From contig NZ_SRUU01000022.1 of the NCBI RefSeq assembly GCF_004791585.1, positions 42,068-106,067 on the forward strand: DNA of 64,000 nucleotides. Reading direction: 5' to 3'. The notes below the pieces were generated by a model, which saw only the letters and a list, made by a program, of their open reading frames with translations, had not been told where the DNA came from and did no database searches. Each line of letters begins with the position of its first letter. Position 1 is the stretch's first letter. This document shows, one piece after another, positions 43,242-51,274 of the stretch. Source of the DNA: Mesorhizobium sp. M1C.F.Ca.ET.210.01.1.1. GTDB lineage: Bacteria > Pseudomonadota > Alphaproteobacteria > Rhizobiales > Rhizobiaceae. The translations under genes and the position numbers were made by a program.

Positions 43242-43421
43242 CTAACCGCGGTCCGGCAGGAACCGCAGGACAAAGCCTACAAGGCCGAGGACGAAGCCGA
43301 GCGGCCCGGTTATGAAGATACCGAGCAGCGGCCCCTGGTTCGCTTCCGGCGTGAAGATGACCGGGCCGACGAAACCGCCGAGGAACCCGACGATGCCCAG
43401 TATCGCGCCCCATTTAAGCAT
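43242..43421 (-). CDS. Small two-helix membrane protein (59 aa)
   Basis: ATG at 43421 preceded by ATCGGGGGAAGCG, ending with TAG at 43242. The translation begins MLKWGAILGIVGFLGGFVGP and has two Gly/Phe-rich hydrophobic helices separated by a FTPEANQGP loop, with a basic end (RFLPDRG). I know no function. The good ribosome-binding site and the 11-base spacing to the RraB-like gene support that it is real. Confidence 0.7.
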   Translation of the reverse strand: MLKWGAILGIVGFLGGFVGPVIFTPEANQGPLLGIFITGPLGFVLGLVGFVLRFLPDRG

Positions 43422-43468
43422 CGCTTCCCCCGATCGCCTGCCGATCCACTGCAGCAGATTCCCGACCG

Positions 43469-43493
43469 GGAACCAAGCCCGGATGTTAGCGTT
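43469..43493 (+). promoter_or_regulatory. EcfG (general stress response) promoter
   Basis: GGAAC at 43469-43473 and CGTT at 43490-43493 are separated by exactly 16 bases. This is the published consensus for the alphaproteobacterial general-stress sigma factor EcfG/RpoE2 (GGAAC-N16/17-CGTT). The transcript would start near 43500, about 24 bases before the 27-residue membrane protein. Confidence 0.7.
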
Positions 43494-43523
43494 GCCTCAC
43501 ATAACGAGATTTTGGAGATCGTC

Positions 43524-43607
43524 ATGCTGCGAGGCGCACTGCTTTGGCTTATCGGGATTCCTTTGCCCATCATCCTCATTCTTTGGCTGCTGGGCTATCT
43601 ACACTAG
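43524..43607 (+). CDS. 27-residue single-helix membrane protein, stress-regulated
   Basis: ATG at 43524, TAG at 43605-43607. The peptide (MLRGALLWLIGIPLPI..., ending LLGYLH) is one hydrophobic helix with an N-terminal arginine. TTGGAG lies 6 bases upstream of the start at good spacing, and an EcfG-type promoter lies just before it. Similar tiny membrane peptides occur in rhizobia, usually unannotated or hypothetical. Confidence 0.7.
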   Translation: MLRGALLWLIGIPLPIILILWLLGYLH

Positions 43608-43751
43608 CTGAGCACTTGAACCCCAACACGCTTTAGGCTGGCTCAATCTGCGCAGTCAGGTCGATGCTGGCGGGCGCTTGCACTTCATCGATCCGCGCGG
43701 CACGTTGGCGAGGCTGGCGAGCCTGCCGGGGACAATCGATGAAGGTGCAAA

Positions 43752-44534
43752 TTGCGTTCGACTGACTATCTCGGCCGGCTGTTCGGCCTCGAAGGAAGGC
43801 ATGCCTTCATCACCGGCGCTAGCCGAGGGCTGGGCCTCGCCTTCGCTGAGGCCCTTGCCGGCGCCGGTGCGCGCGTAACACTTGGCGGTCGCAAGATGGA
43901 TGAGCTGAAGGCCGCGAGCGACCGCCTGTGCGCCGAGGGCTACGCTGTCGCGGAATCCGCGATCGACGTGACCGACACGCGCTCGGTCGACGCGGCCATA
44001 GCGGAGGTTGAGGCCGGCATCGGGCCGATCGACATACTGGTCAACAATGCCGGCATCCAGCGCCGCGCGCCGCTGGAGAGCTTCAGCGACGCCGACTGGG
44101 ACGCGCTGATGGCGACCAATCTCGACGGCGTGTTCAAGGTCAGCCGGGCGGTGGTCAAGGGCATGATCGCGCGCCGCAAGGGCGTCATCATCAACGTGTC
44201 CTCGGTGCAGAGCGCGCTCGCCCGCCCCTCGATCGCGCCCTACGCGGCGAGCAAGGGGGCGATCACCATGCTGACCAAGTCGATGGCCGGCGAATGGGGC
44301 CAGCACGGCGTGCGTGTCAACGCCATCGCGCCTGGCTATTTCAAGACCGAGCTCAACGCCGCTTTGGTGGCGGACGAGAAATTCTCGAGCTGGCTGACCG
44401 GCCGCACACCGATGCGGCGCTGGGGCGATGTCGAGGAGCTGGCAGGTGCGGCGGTGTTCCTGGCTTCCGACGCCGCGAGCTTCGTGACCGGACAGACGCT
44501 CCTGGTGGATGGCGGGATCACCAGCGTGTTGTGA
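43752..44534 (+). CDS. SDR family oxidoreductase (gluconate 5-dehydrogenase-like)
   Basis: A 260-residue classical short-chain dehydrogenase similar to gluconate 5-dehydrogenases: TGASRGLGLAFA (residues 22-33), NNAGIQRRAPLE, NVSSVQSALARP, the Tyr-x3-Lys pair in YAASKGA and VDGGITSVL at the end. The start is a TTG at 43752 with GAAGGTG just upstream, because no ATG or GTG lies near the conserved N-terminus. It converges on the DoxX gene. Confidence 0.82.
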   Translation: MRSTDYLGRLFGLEGRHAFITGASRGLGLAFAEALAGAGARVTLGGRKMDELKAASDRLCAEGYAVAESAIDVTDTRSVDAAIAEVEAGIGPIDILVNNAGIQRRAPLESFSDADWDALMATNLDGVFKVSRAVVKGMIARRKGVIINVSSVQSALARPSIAPYAASKGAITMLTKSMAGEWGQHGVRVNAIAPGYFKTELNAALVADEKFSSWLTGRTPMRRWGDVEELAGAAVFLASDAASFVTGQTLLVDGGITSVL

Positions 44535-44551
44535 CGCGGCGGCTCGCCTCC

Positions 44552-45034
44552 TCAGACCGGCAGGCTGGTTTCACGCACCGCCGCGGCGTCAGCCTTTGAG
44601 CCTTCGCCCGCCCTGCCCTTCATCATCCCACGCAGGACTCGATCCATCGACAATTTGCTCGCGCCGCTGGCCGCCAGGACGAACATGCCACCGGCAATGG
44701 CGAGATCCTTCTCGAAATGCAGGAGCTCGTTCTGACTGGCGAAGTTGGTATGGAAGAGGCCTGCCGTCATCAGGCAGAACAGCCCGAGCCCGACGGCGGC
44801 CAGCCGCGCCAGGATGCCAAGCGCGACCGACAGGCCAGCGCCGAGTTGTAGCGCTATGGTGGCAAGAAGCAGCGGCGTGCCTATGCCGAGCGCTGCCATT
44901 GCCTTCTGAGCGCCCTCGAAATGGGTCGCGAGTTGCAGGCCCTCATGCACGAAGATCAGAGACAGGAGCAGGCGGCCGGCAAGCAGGACCGCGTCCCTGG
45001 CGTGAAGCTTCTCGGCGAGTTCGGTGGGTGTCAT
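44552..45034 (-). CDS. DoxX family membrane protein
   Basis: A 160-residue inner-membrane protein with four helices of the DoxX type: LLAGRLLLSLIFVHEGLQLA, a GAGLSVALGILARLAAVGLG central part and FEKDLAIAGGMFVLAASGA. Family members are linked to thiol or redox homeostasis, without a firm activity. It stands alone on this strand, 17 bases from the convergent SDR gene. Confidence 0.85.
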   Translation of the reverse strand: MTPTELAEKLHARDAVLLAGRLLLSLIFVHEGLQLATHFEGAQKAMAALGIGTPLLLATIALQLGAGLSVALGILARLAAVGLGLFCLMTAGLFHTNFASQNELLHFEKDLAIAGGMFVLAASGASKLSMDRVLRGMMKGRAGEGSKADAAAVRETSLPV

Positions 45035-45210
45035 GGTCGGCTCCGGTTTTCGAGACAGGTAGGCTCGCGCGTCGGTCGAACGCGCGCATGCATTTGATGC
45101 TGAAAAGTGTCGGAGCCGGCGCGAGGGAGAGGACGCCGGCTCCGGTTTTCGGGCGCTACCGCCGTGGCGCCCAAAAAGGTCGGTGTTATGGGGCGCGGTC
45201 GGCGCCAGTC

Positions 45211-45262
45211 CCCCTCTCCGGCCGCTTCACGGCCACCTCTCCCCCACTTTGTGGGGGCGAGG
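45211..45262. repeat. Compound hairpin repeat downstream of the TPR gene
   Basis: CCCCTCTCCGGCCGCTTCAC, GGCCACCTCT and CCCCCACTTTGTGGGGG form two nested hairpins (GGCCGcttcaCGGCC and CCCCACtttGTGGGG). It is related in style to families A and D. It lies in the 244-base gap between TPR and DoxX and may end the TPR transcript. Confidence 0.55.
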
Positions 45263-45278
45263 AACCAAGCTCTCCGGA

Positions 45279-45740
45279 CTACTTCGTCACCTTGGTGTCG
45301 ATTGCCTGCTTGAGGTCGGAAAGCTCCTCGCAGCCCGCCGGGCAGAGCTTCTGCAGCGAGGCGAGTTGTTCCTTGGCCTTGGCCACGTCGCCGGTCTCGA
45401 CATAGAGCTCGCCCAGATATTCGTGCGCCGCCTTGTGGTCGGGCTTAAGCTCCAGCGCCTTGGTGTAGTAGGTGAGCGCGGTTTGGTAGTCGCCGGTCTT
45501 GCGCAGCGTGAAGCCGAGCAGGTTGTAGACGTCGGCCTGCTGGGTGTCCTGCGCGAGGTCGCGCAGGTCGGCCAGCGCGCCGTGATAGTCCTTGGCGTCG
45601 ATCTTGGCCTTCACGGCGGTCAGGTCCGGCGCGTCGGCGCCTTCGATGTCGTCCACGGCATAGGCCGGCACGGCGATGGCTATGGGGCCCGCGGTCAGCA
45701 CCGCAATGGCGCCGAGCACCGCGAAAAGTGCATGTTTCAT
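45279..45740 (-). CDS. Exported TPR-repeat protein
   Basis: A 153-residue periplasmic protein with a signal peptide (MKHALFAVLGAIAVLTAG, cleavage near PAYA). About three tetratricopeptide repeats follow (DVYNLLGFTLRKTGDYQTAL, ALELKPDHKAAHEYLGELYV). Two C-terminal cysteines (KLCPAGCEE) could form a disulphide. The start at 45740 gives a perfect signal sequence. It follows the MBL-fold gene by 49 bases on the same strand, so they probably work together in the periplasm. Confidence 0.85.
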   Translation of the reverse strand: MKHALFAVLGAIAVLTAGPIAIAVPAYAVDDIEGADAPDLTAVKAKIDAKDYHGALADLRDLAQDTQQADVYNLLGFTLRKTGDYQTALTYYTKALELKPDHKAAHEYLGELYVETGDVAKAKEQLASLQKLCPAGCEELSDLKQAIDTKVTK

Positions 45741-45789
45741 TGACGTTGTCGCTTTCTGTTCAGAATGAGATTCAAACGCGGAATCCGGG

Positions 45790-46761
45790 TCAGATCTGGG
45801 TTGGGGTGAAGGCGTACGCGTTGCCGTCCTTGACGAAGCTGCCGGTGCCCGGGAACGGGAAATGCGAGCCGCAGATGCGGACATTGTCGGCGATCACCTG
45901 GTCGACGATCCGGTGGCGCGTGGCGATCGCCATCGGCCCGTCCTGGTCATAGGCGCCCTGCCATTCGGGATGCGGCGCAAGCAGCGCCGGCACGTACATG
46001 GTGTCGGCCGAGACGAGGAACTGCTCGGAGCCGGCATCGACATGGTAGACCGAGTGGCCGGGCGTGTGGCCGGGCGCGGCCATGATGCGGATGCCGGGCA
46101 CCACTTCCGTGCCGTCCTCGACCAGCTTCCAGTTCTTCCATTTCGGGAAGTTTTCGACGATGCGCTTGCCCGCCGGCTTGCGGCCTTCGGGCAGCTTGGC
46201 GAGCCGGCTTGGGTCGGTCCACCAATTGTATTCGGCGGCGTTGACGATCAGCTCGGCATTGGGGAAGACCGGCGCGTTGGTGCCCTTCTCCATCAAGCCC
46301 CAGACATGGTCGGGGTGGAAATGCGAGATCATGATGGTGTCGATCGCCCTGTAGTCGATGCCGGCGGCCTTCATGTTGGCCGGCAGATGCGTGGCGTTGG
46401 CCTGCCACTGGCCGACGCCGGAACCGGCATCCATCATGATGGTACGGCCGTTCATTGTGAGCACGACGACGGTGAGCGGGATGGGCATGAAATCGGTGGT
46501 GAGCCCCGCCTTGGCGAGGGCTGCCTTGGTGTCGTCGACCGAGACGCCCTTGATGAAGGCCGGGTCGTGCGGCTTGCGCCAGATGCCGTCATAGACGGCG
46601 GTGACCTCGAGTGAGCCCACCTTGTATTTGTAGAAGCCGACCAGCGGCTCGACCGGGGTTTCGGCAAAGGCCGCGGGCGCGAATTCCAGCTTGCCGGCAA
46701 TGCCGAAGGCCGCGGCTGCCGCCGCGGATCCCAGCACCATGCGGCGCGTCATGTTGAACAT
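45790..46761 (-). CDS. Tat-exported metallo-beta-lactamase-fold hydrolase
   Basis: A 323-residue protein with a twin-arginine signal (MTRRMVLGSAAAAAAFG) and the zinc motif His147-x-His149-x-Asp151-His152 in SHFHPDHVWG. The third ligand histidine lies in AAPGHTPGHSVYHV. Overall it resembles periplasmic MBL-fold quorum-quenching or sulfatase-like hydrolases, but the substrate is unknown. It is co-oriented with the downstream TPR gene. The leader upstream contains several AGGTCCT repeats. Confidence 0.88.
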   Translation of the reverse strand: MFNMTRRMVLGSAAAAAAFGIAGKLEFAPAAFAETPVEPLVGFYKYKVGSLEVTAVYDGIWRKPHDPAFIKGVSVDDTKAALAKAGLTTDFMPIPLTVVVLTMNGRTIMMDAGSGVGQWQANATHLPANMKAAGIDYRAIDTIMISHFHPDHVWGLMEKGTNAPVFPNAELIVNAAEYNWWTDPSRLAKLPEGRKPAGKRIVENFPKWKNWKLVEDGTEVVPGIRIMAAPGHTPGHSVYHVDAGSEQFLVSADTMYVPALLAPHPEWQGAYDQDGPMAIATRHRIVDQVIADNVRICGSHFPFPGTGSFVKDGNAYAFTPTQI

Positions 46762-46812
46762 CGGAAGTCTCCTCTAGTGGCTGCGATTAAGGTAGTTCGG
46801 AGAAGTCGGCGG

Positions 46813-46879
46813 AGGACCTGGTCCTGACCCCTGGGTGAGGACCTGTCGGTCCCACGGGGATCAGGACCTTTGATCCTGA
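46813..46879. repeat. Cluster of AGGACC/GGTCCT dyads
   Basis: AGGACCTGGTCCTGACC, GAGGACCTGTCGGTCCC and TCAGGA-CCTTTGA-TCCTGA form overlapping short hairpins within 67 bases. The block lies between the DUF680-like gene and the MBL-fold gene and would be in the leader of the MBL mRNA or the trailer of the DUF680-like mRNA. Confidence 0.5.
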
Positions 46880-46886
46880 CTCCCGC

Positions 46887-47108
46887 CTAGCGGCCCCAAA
46901 TGCCCTGGCCGGACTCTTGCGCAGCGATCCTGGCCGCCGGCTTCATGTCGTGGCGGGCCATAACCGGCTTCGCCATCGAAGCCGTGTAGGTGGTGTCGAC
47001 GGCGGCGGCCTGCTGGCCGGCATTGGTCGAGGAAAAATGGTCACTGCCGGCAAAGGCGCTGCCCGTGGCAACGAGAATGGCTGCGAGAGTGCAAATGGTC
47101 GTGTTCAT
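46887..47108 (-). CDS. Small secreted DUF680-like protein
   Basis: A 73-residue exported protein: signal peptide MNTTICTLAAILVATGSAFA followed by GSDHFSSTNAGQQ and VDTTYTASMAKPV. This closely resembles the DUF680 family of small periplasmic proteins that I associate with Mesorhizobium. No function is established. It points away from the GGDEF-EAL gene. Confidence 0.75.
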   Translation of the reverse strand: MNTTICTLAAILVATGSAFAGSDHFSSTNAGQQAAAVDTTYTASMAKPVMARHDMKPAARIAAQESGQGIWGR

Positions 47109-47367
47109 GTGCGTATGCCTTCCGGGTTGGTTGATGGGTGCCTTGGGCGGATGGTCTCGCTACACACCAAGACCCGGAAGGCCCGGGCTTTATTCCCCGA
47201 CAGGCGCAAAATTCTTGAAGACCTGGGAAAACGCAGCTTCGACAGACAAGCCAAAGGCTTCGGTTTGCTGGCCAGAGTACGGAAAACCTGATGGCCGATG
47301 CTGAAACTTCGGCCCGCCGTGGAAGTTATAATTTAAGCACTTTCCATTAGCGTCGACCGATGGACCA

Positions 47368-50028
47368 ATGTCCAGGAAAGGTTATCGGGTCGATTTGACC
47401 AGCAAGGGTCTCAATCTCGGCCGAGTCAACCAGGCCGTTTTCTCTTCCGCCAACTTGCCGGCGGCGATCGCTGCCGTCGTGCTTCTGATCTGCGCCATAT
47501 TCGTCGACCAGCAGAACAGAAAAGTAACGGATCAATTGACCCGTGCCGACGTGCTGGCAAAAGTCAATGTCGTTCGCGCCAAGCTGGAAGGCAACATAAA
47601 CGGCAATCTCCAGCTGGTGCAGGGCCTCGCCTCGACCATCGTAACCGAGCCCTATATGGGGCAGCAGAGATTCGCCTCGCTGGCCGCCAATCTGTTCAAG
47701 CAGAATTCGCAATTGCACAACATTGCCGGCGCGCCCGATCTCGTCATCTCGCTGATGTATCCCATGAAGGGCAACGAGAAAGCGATAGGGCTCGACTACC
47801 GCAAAAACGAGGCGCAACGCATGGCGGCGCTTCGCGCGCGCGATCAGCGCGCGCTGATCCTTGCCGGTCCCGTCAATCTCGCGCAGGGCGGCCGCGGCTT
47901 TATCGGCCGGATCCCGATCTTCGTGCCGACGGCGGGCGGCGGCGACCGCTTCTGGGGCATAGTCTCTGCGGTGATCGACGTGGATCGCCTTTATGCCGCG
48001 AGCGGCCTCACCGATCCCAGTCTCGACATCGACTTGGCGCTCATCGGCAAGGATGCGCTGGGTGGCGGCGGCGAACGCTTCTTCGGCGGCGAAAACATCG
48101 TCAACGCCAATCCGGTGACGGCCGAGGTGCAATTGCCGGTAGGTTCCTGGCAGATATCCGCGGTTCCCAAGGGGGGCTGGCCGACCACGCCAAAGAACGA
48201 GACCGTCCTGCTGGCGACGATGGCGTTGGCCGGCACTCTGGTGGTGCTGCCTATCCTGGTCGCCGGCTGGCTTTTCGGCGAAAGGCAGAAGAACTACGCC
48301 GAACTCAGGCGACTTTCGCAGCGGCTGGAGCTTGCACTCGACGCTTCCGGCATCGGCGTATGGGAGCATGACCTCACCACCAACCAGCTGGTCTGGGACG
48401 ATCGAGTCAACGAGATCTATGGCAAGCCGGCCGACGGCAAGCCGCGCGGCAATGACGATTGGGAACGAACCATCCACCCCGACGATCTGGAACGGGCAAG
48501 ACGTGATTTCGACGCCGCCGCCGCGACCAGGGGCCGCTATTCCTCGCAGTACAGGCTTCTGTTGCCCGACGGGACGACCCGCCATGTGCGCGCGCGAGCA
48601 ACCTTCCTGCAGGACAGCGGCGGCACGCCGAAGATGGTCGGCGCCGAATGGGATGTGACCAGCGACGTGCTCCTCAACGAGAATCTGATGCGGGAACGCC
48701 AGCTGTCGGAATCGAAGAATACGGAGCTGGAAGCCACGAAGGCACGCATCGAGCACGTGGCGCTGCACGACTCGCTGACCGGCCTGCCCAATCGCCGCTA
48801 TCTCGACGAGATGCTCGCCGAAGGCGGCACAGTCGACGGCCGCACGGCGCTGCTGCATCTCGACCTCGACCGCTTCAAGCACATCAACGACACGCTCGGC
48901 CACGCGGCGGGTGACGCCATGCTGATGCATGCCTCCGGGGTCATCAAGGCCATGGCCGGAAAATCCGATTTCGTGGCGCGCATCGGCGGCGACGAATTCG
49001 TAGTGGTGAGCCATGGGCGGGGCGACGACGAACTCGCGGCTTTTGCCGATCGCATCATCGAGGAGATGCGCCAGCCCGTAGACTACCAAGGCCACCAGTG
49101 CCGGTTCGGCGTCAGCATCGGCATTGCAGCCAATCGCGGTGTTGACGCGAAGCAGTTGCTCGTCAATGCCGATCTCGCGCTCTATCGCGCAAAGAGCCGC
49201 GGTCGTAACCGCTATGAATTCTTCAACGAGGAACTGCAGAGCGAGATCGTCCGGACCAAGCAGACCGCCGACGAGATACTCGGCGGGCTGGAGCGCAACG
49301 AGTTCGTCGCCTATTACCAGCCGCAGTTCGACGCCAATACGCTGGAGATCGTTGGCGTCGAGGCGCTGTCACGGTGGCGACATCCGCGGCGCGGCATCCT
49401 CGCTCCCGACATCTTCCTCAATGTGGCCGAGGAACTGAACGTCGTGTCGCTGATCGACCGCACGGTCCTTGAACAGGCGCTGGAGAATTTCGACCGCTGG
49501 TCGCTTGACGGGCTCACCATCCCGCGCGTGTCGGTCAACGTCTCCGCGAGGCGCCTTGAGGACAAGGATCTCATCAGCGGCCTGCGCGAGCTCGCGATCA
49601 AGGAAGGAACCGTGTCGTTCGAGCTGGTGGAGTCCATCTTCCTCGATGAGAACGACGATCTTGTCGCCTGGAATATCGAACATATCAAGGAACTTGGGAT
49701 CGACATCGAGATCGACGATTTCGGCACGGGCTATGCTTCTGTCGTCAGCCTGCTCAAGCTGCAGCCACGTCGCCTCAAGATCGACCGCCAGCTCGTCACG
49801 CCGATCACCGGCTCCGGGGCGCAACGGCGGCTGGTATCCTCGATCATCGAGATCGGCAAGTCGCTCGGCATCGGGGTCGTGGCGGAAGGTGTCGAGACGA
49901 TGGAACATGCGCGTATCCTGAAGGAGCTTGGCTGCGACATCCTGCAGGGATATGCCTTCGGCCGCCCGATGGACGCGAAATCCTTCAGGACCTTCGCCCA
50001 GTCCCGCAAATGGCTGGCAACCGGATAA
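47368..50028 (+). CDS. Membrane CHASE-like/PAS/GGDEF/EAL cyclic-di-GMP enzyme
   Basis: An 886-residue inner-membrane protein. Two helices (about residues 30-48 and 275-300) bracket a periplasmic CHASE-like sensor domain. A PAS/PAC domain follows (about 315-445), then GGDEF (540-544, in ARIGGDEFVV) and EAL (665-667, in VEALSRWRHP). The EAL domain keeps the Asn in VNVSAR, the DDFGTGYAS motif, LKIDR and AEGVE, so phosphodiesterase activity is expected. The GGDEF motif is intact, but the inhibitory RxxD site upstream reads GKSD. No clear ribosome-binding site precedes the ATG. Confidence 0.9.
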   Translation: MSRKGYRVDLTSKGLNLGRVNQAVFSSANLPAAIAAVVLLICAIFVDQQNRKVTDQLTRADVLAKVNVVRAKLEGNINGNLQLVQGLASTIVTEPYMGQQRFASLAANLFKQNSQLHNIAGAPDLVISLMYPMKGNEKAIGLDYRKNEAQRMAALRARDQRALILAGPVNLAQGGRGFIGRIPIFVPTAGGGDRFWGIVSAVIDVDRLYAASGLTDPSLDIDLALIGKDALGGGGERFFGGENIVNANPVTAEVQLPVGSWQISAVPKGGWPTTPKNETVLLATMALAGTLVVLPILVAGWLFGERQKNYAELRRLSQRLELALDASGIGVWEHDLTTNQLVWDDRVNEIYGKPADGKPRGNDDWERTIHPDDLERARRDFDAAAATRGRYSSQYRLLLPDGTTRHVRARATFLQDSGGTPKMVGAEWDVTSDVLLNENLMRERQLSESKNTELEATKARIEHVALHDSLTGLPNRRYLDEMLAEGGTVDGRTALLHLDLDRFKHINDTLGHAAGDAMLMHASGVIKAMAGKSDFVARIGGDEFVVVSHGRGDDELAAFADRIIEEMRQPVDYQGHQCRFGVSIGIAANRGVDAKQLLVNADLALYRAKSRGRNRYEFFNEELQSEIVRTKQTADEILGGLERNEFVAYYQPQFDANTLEIVGVEALSRWRHPRRGILAPDIFLNVAEELNVVSLIDRTVLEQALENFDRWSLDGLTIPRVSVNVSARRLEDKDLISGLRELAIKEGTVSFELVESIFLDENDDLVAWNIEHIKELGIDIEIDDFGTGYASVVSLLKLQPRRLKIDRQLVTPITGSGAQRRLVSSIIEIGKSLGIGVVAEGVETMEHARILKELGCDILQGYAFGRPMDAKSFRTFAQSRKWLATG

Positions 50029-50187
50029 GCGAAACGCTTCCGCAATTGCCTTTCCGGGCACGAAGACGCGGTGGCAGTGTCTGCGCCGGCCGTCATCAAA
50101 CCGTCACACGCAAGCGAGGTTGCCCGTGCTAGAACGCAGCCTGGCCGCCCCCGCGACCCGACCGCATCAAGAGCCGGCGAAGCCGCC

Positions 50188-51183
50188 ATGAACATCGCTG
50201 TCCCCAACGAAGGCACCGACCTCTCGCCCTACCTGCCCGACGAGCATGGTCTGTTCTTCATCTATCATTTCACCGCCGACGGCTTGCGCACCAAGGACCC
50301 GGCCGAGGCGCGCTGGACGTGGCGCAGCTACCGGATCACCGACATGCGCGCGCGCAAGGAGATCGGCGCCGAGCAGTCGCTGCCGGCGCTGGTGCGGGAG
50401 GCGTTTCTCTCCCCCAGCCAAGGCTGTCATATCGATTTCGAGGACGACTTCCTCTACGGCGATCTGCCCGACCTCAGGCACGACTTCGCCGAGGCGCGCG
50501 GCCTCACCCATTTCCGCTTCGCCTTCAACGAGACGATGCTGATCGGGGCTCGCAAGCAGCCGCTGGAGTCGGTCGACAAGATCCGCAAGCTGGTCGAGAG
50601 CGGCGCGCGCAAATTCCGCTCACCGGCCGAATTGATCGAGGCGGTGATGGGCCAATCGCTCGACGGCATGGCGGTCGAGCTCGGCAAAATGGGCGACACG
50701 CTGGACGGCATCGAGGACCGCATCGTCTGCGATGCATGGCACAGCGAGCGGCAGGCGCTGGTCGACGCGCGCCGGCATCTGGTGATCATCCACCGGCAGA
50801 TGGCGACGCTCACCAATCTCTTTCGCCATCTCGACCATTCGCATCGCGACGACCTGCCGGACCCGATCAACGACATGGCGGCGAGGCTCTCGCATCGGGC
50901 GCACACGCTGCACCACGACGGCGAGCAATTGCAGGCGCGTACGCGGCTCCTGCAGGACGAGCTGATGGCGAAGCTGACCGAGCAGTCGAACCAGCTGCTC
51001 TACATCCTCTCCGTCATGACTGCTGTGCTGCTGCCGATGACCATAATCTCGGGCCTGTTCGGCATGAATGTCGGCGGGCTGCCGCTGGTCGGCACGCCGC
51101 TCGGCTTCTGGGCGGTGACGGCGATTTCGATCGCCTTCGCCGGCATCGTCTACATGATCGTGCGGCGGCTGGGGCGGGTTTGA
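50188..51183 (+). CDS. zntB: CorA-family zinc/metal transporter ZntB
   Basis: A 331-residue member of the CorA superfamily, ZntB type. A soluble alpha/beta domain (residues 1-265, with a long helix through the HRQMATLTNLFRHLDH region) precedes two C-terminal helices. The selectivity loop motif is GMNVGG (Gly292-Met293-Asn294). ZntB proteins move zinc, probably inward. I chose the ATG at 50188; an upstream extension to 50071 lacks conservation features. Confidence 0.85.
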   Translation: MNIAVPNEGTDLSPYLPDEHGLFFIYHFTADGLRTKDPAEARWTWRSYRITDMRARKEIGAEQSLPALVREAFLSPSQGCHIDFEDDFLYGDLPDLRHDFAEARGLTHFRFAFNETMLIGARKQPLESVDKIRKLVESGARKFRSPAELIEAVMGQSLDGMAVELGKMGDTLDGIEDRIVCDAWHSERQALVDARRHLVIIHRQMATLTNLFRHLDHSHRDDLPDPINDMAARLSHRAHTLHHDGEQLQARTRLLQDELMAKLTEQSNQLLYILSVMTAVLLPMTIISGLFGMNVGGLPLVGTPLGFWAVTAISIAFAGIVYMIVRRLGRV

Positions 51184-51274
51184 CACTCGATCCGCCGGCT
51201 TGGCTGAAAGAGGCAATCCCACCCGGCCAAGGCTTGTGCTAAACACCGTCCCGCTGACGTAAGGGGAGGTGCAA

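Noticed and set aside
47347..49095. A 582-codon antisense frame across the GGDEF-EAL gene
   Set aside because: Shadow of a gene with clear catalytic motifs; composition unlike a real protein.
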